A stretch of 64,000 nt of DNA, taken from positions 531,154 through 595,153 of the forward strand of contig JAMPFA010000001.1 of NCBI GenBank assembly GCA_023664725.1, in the 5' to 3' direction. The stretch's first letter is position 1; each line of letters opens with the position of its first letter. This DNA is from Roseburia sp. Its GTDB lineage: Bacteria; Bacillota; Clostridia; Lachnospirales; Lachnospiraceae. The notes under the pieces were generated by a model. The model worked only from the letters and a program-made list of their open reading frames with translations, did not search any database and was not told where the DNA came from. The translations under genes and the position numbers were made by a program. Shown here in pieces: positions 62,627-64,000 of the stretch.

Positions 62627-63817
62627 TCACAGACCGCAGGCCTTCTCCAGCGCCTCTCTCAGTTGTTCATAGCGCAGCCTTTTTTCCTCTTTAGCAAAGT
62701 GAACCTCCCTGGACTGCTCCGGATTATCCTCATACACCAACTCTTTTGCCCTGTCTCCAAACTGCTCGCTTGTCAGATCAAAACAACATCCATCCACCAC
62801 ATTGTAACAGTGCACGGCTCCATCCTCTAACGGTATGCCGTACACCTTGCCGCCAAAGATATCCTGCACGAGAAAAGCCGTAATAGAACACTGCCCCTTT
62901 GTCTTATTCTCCTTTGTCCACTGATGACGCATCCTGGGCGCACAGGTTTTTGCACACCAGATTCCTGACAATTTGTCATACAGATCTCTGGGGGATTTTA
63001 CTTTCTGATACAGGGGATGAATCGGTTTTACCATGGCAGTTTCCCACCCATAAAAATTGTAATTCTCAGGCTTTTGCATCAGATATAGAGGAATTGTATC
63101 TTTTATTTTTATCCGTTTTCCATACACCATCATCGCCTCTTTTATCCCTGTATAAAAGGCCGACCTGTAGGGTTCCTCCAGTGTAATATGCTCACAGTTG
63201 GTACTGATATATGAGATATATTCCTCTGATGTCAAATTTCTCTCTTTTTTCCACTCAAAATAGCCGCCATCCACAAACCCATATTTCTTTGCATTTTTGT
63301 ACTCTAACTGACAAGTGTATCGTCTCTTGACATGAAAATGCTCCCTATACACCTGCTCCATGGCCTGATACAGCCTTTCATTGGCACTCTTCTCATCTGA
63401 GCGTGTCATAAACATTGCCAGATATCCTCCGGGCTTTAACATATCAAACACTTTGGAAAAAGCTATTTCTTCGGGAATCCACTGAATGGAAGCCGCCGAA
63501 AAAACCAGATCATAGGCATTGTCCTCAAAGGGATATGTCTCAAAATCATCGTTTATTATCTTAAAATTCGGATAGGAAGAAAATTTTTCTTTCATAAAGG
63601 ACGTAAAATTTTCCCCAAGTTCGATTGCGGTATAATCGCATCCCGTCTCCAAAATCGGTTTCGTAGCCTGCCCTGTTCCAGGCCCGATTTCAAGGACAGA
63701 CTTACCGGAATCCAATTCACAGACAGAGCAGATCTTCTGAAAGAGCTCATCACAGTATCTGGGACGGTATTTATCAAATTCCTTGGGTATTTTGTCAAAT
63801 GTTTTTCTGAAATCCAT
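62627..63817 (-). CDS. SAM-dependent methyltransferase fused to a YunG-like domain
   Basis: The 396-residue protein has a class I methyltransferase in residues 1-250 (VLEIGPGTGQATKPIL as SAM-binding motif I, INDDFETYPFEDNAYDLVFS, MLKPGGYLAMFM). Residues about 280-396 form another domain (RMRHQWTKENKTKGQCSITA, FLVQDIFGGKVYGIPLEDG, FDLTSEQFGDRAKELVYED) like Bacillus YunG, a small protein of unknown function that usually stands alone. The join is in frame and the C-terminal part is complete. ATG 63817 follows GGGAG. It starts 15 bases behind the gene cut by the window edge. Confidence 0.75.
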   Translation of the reverse strand: MDFRKTFDKIPKEFDKYRPRYCDELFQKICSVCELDSGKSVLEIGPGTGQATKPILETGCDYTAIELGENFTSFMKEKFSSYPNFKIINDDFETYPFEDNAYDLVFSAASIQWIPEEIAFSKVFDMLKPGGYLAMFMTRSDEKSANERLYQAMEQVYREHFHVKRRYTCQLEYKNAKKYGFVDGGYFEWKKERNLTSEEYISYISTNCEHITLEEPYRSAFYTGIKEAMMVYGKRIKIKDTIPLYLMQKPENYNFYGWETAMVKPIHPLYQKVKSPRDLYDKLSGIWCAKTCAPRMRHQWTKENKTKGQCSITAFLVQDIFGGKVYGIPLEDGAVHCYNVVDGCCFDLTSEQFGDRAKELVYEDNPEQSREVHFAKEEKRLRYEQLREALEKACGL

Positions 63818-63832
63818 CTTATTTATCTCCCA

Positions 63833-64000
63833 TTATTTTTTTCTCTGATTTTCACAGACTTCTGCCATTTCCATCATATCTTCTTCCTCTACTATTTCGC
63901 CAAGATCATAGGCCATGGGGTCTGCTATAAAATCCACGAGAGCCTTATTAATCAGTTTATGCTCCTCTTCTGTTGCGGTGATACGGACAAATGGCTCTCT
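63833..64000 (-). CDS. C-terminal end of an acidic protein, cut by the window edge
   Basis: The minus strand is open from the edge to TAA at 63833: REPFVRITATEEEHKLINKA, later DPMAYDLGEIVEEEDMMEMA. 55 residues are visible, acidic and helical, without a recognisable motif. The 15-base gap to the methyltransferase gene suggests one operon. Confidence 0.5.
   Translation of the reverse strand, partial: REPFVRITATEEEHKLINKALVDFIADPMAYDLGEIVEEEDMMEMAEVCENQRKK

Noticed and set aside
1..64000. rRNA or tRNA genes, prophage or conjugation modules
   Set aside because: I looked for cloverleaf-like arms with TTCGA/TTCAA loops, rRNA signature stretches and structural or transfer proteins and found none. 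Only a transposase relic and isolated accessory genes are seen.

Overview
The window reads as a chromosomal segment of a mid-GC, Gram-positive anaerobe of the class Clostridia, most likely a gut Lachnospiraceae. The reasons are AGGAGG-type ribosome binding sites almost everywhere, a YesM/YesN two-component pair with an Lpl-type sugar ABC transporter, a stand-alone AICAR transformylase next to a PurO-type IMP cyclohydrolase, a DUF711/ACT pair and small Firmicute secreted-protein families. No rRNA, tRNA or CRISPR array is visible, and no stretch longer than 300 bases lacks a gene or gene remnant.

Layout. 0.1-3.5 kb is accessory DNA: a transglutaminase-like protein, a Nudix gene that has lost its catalytic box, a frameshifted small gene, a HIT protein and a RhuM-Fic protein with a consensus promoter. 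3.5-19.9 kb is one carbohydrate locus: GH3, GH31 alpha-xylosidase, GH29 alpha-fucosidase and GH42 beta-galactosidase, all without signal peptides, plus a binding protein, two permeases, the sensor kinase and, on the other strand, the response regulator. The four exo-enzyme activities together match what is needed to take apart imported fucosylated xyloglucan oligosaccharides. An ANT(6)-type nucleotidyltransferase sits at the 3' end of this cluster. 20-32.6 kb mixes housekeeping and signalling: a DUF1002 protein, an alpha/beta hydrolase, a soluble chemoreceptor-like protein, RecJ, an AlbA_2 regulator with a minisatellite, MATE and LacI, a SpoIID-like/peptidoglycan-binding protein and a Cache-HAMP chemoreceptor.

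32.9-35.5 kb is a graveyard: a secreted-protein gene with two in-frame stops, a frameshifted small secreted protein, an ECF sigma factor fused by deletion to the tail of its anti-sigma partner, a second sigma fragment, and a small gene with one nonsense codon. 35.6-37.7 kb is the last two steps of IMP synthesis, preceded by a probable ZTP riboswitch with an intrinsic terminator. 37.7-39.6 kb is a compact HTH / ImmA-IrrE protease / PIN-like operon with its own promoter and a palindrome touching the ribosome binding site; it is the best candidate in the window for a little-studied system. 39.6-40.7 kb is azlCD.

40.7-48.1 kb is a seven-gene sulfur cluster read leftwards: cysD, a cysN-cysC fusion, an OmpR/EnvZ-type pair, then a sulfonate/taurine-type ABC transporter. 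48.3-58.8 kb is core genome (DUF711, ACT, YycJ-type hydrolase, an FtsA-like ATPase with a long tail, coaE, polA, an M24 aminopeptidase, a thioesterase). 59-64 kb returns to accessory content on both strands: a CLC-type channel resembling the fluoride class, a fructosamine-kinase-like protein, a CPBP remnant running in frame into a DUF2185 gene, an IS630-type transposase remnant, and a methyltransferase fused to a YunG-like domain. The right edge cuts a gene.
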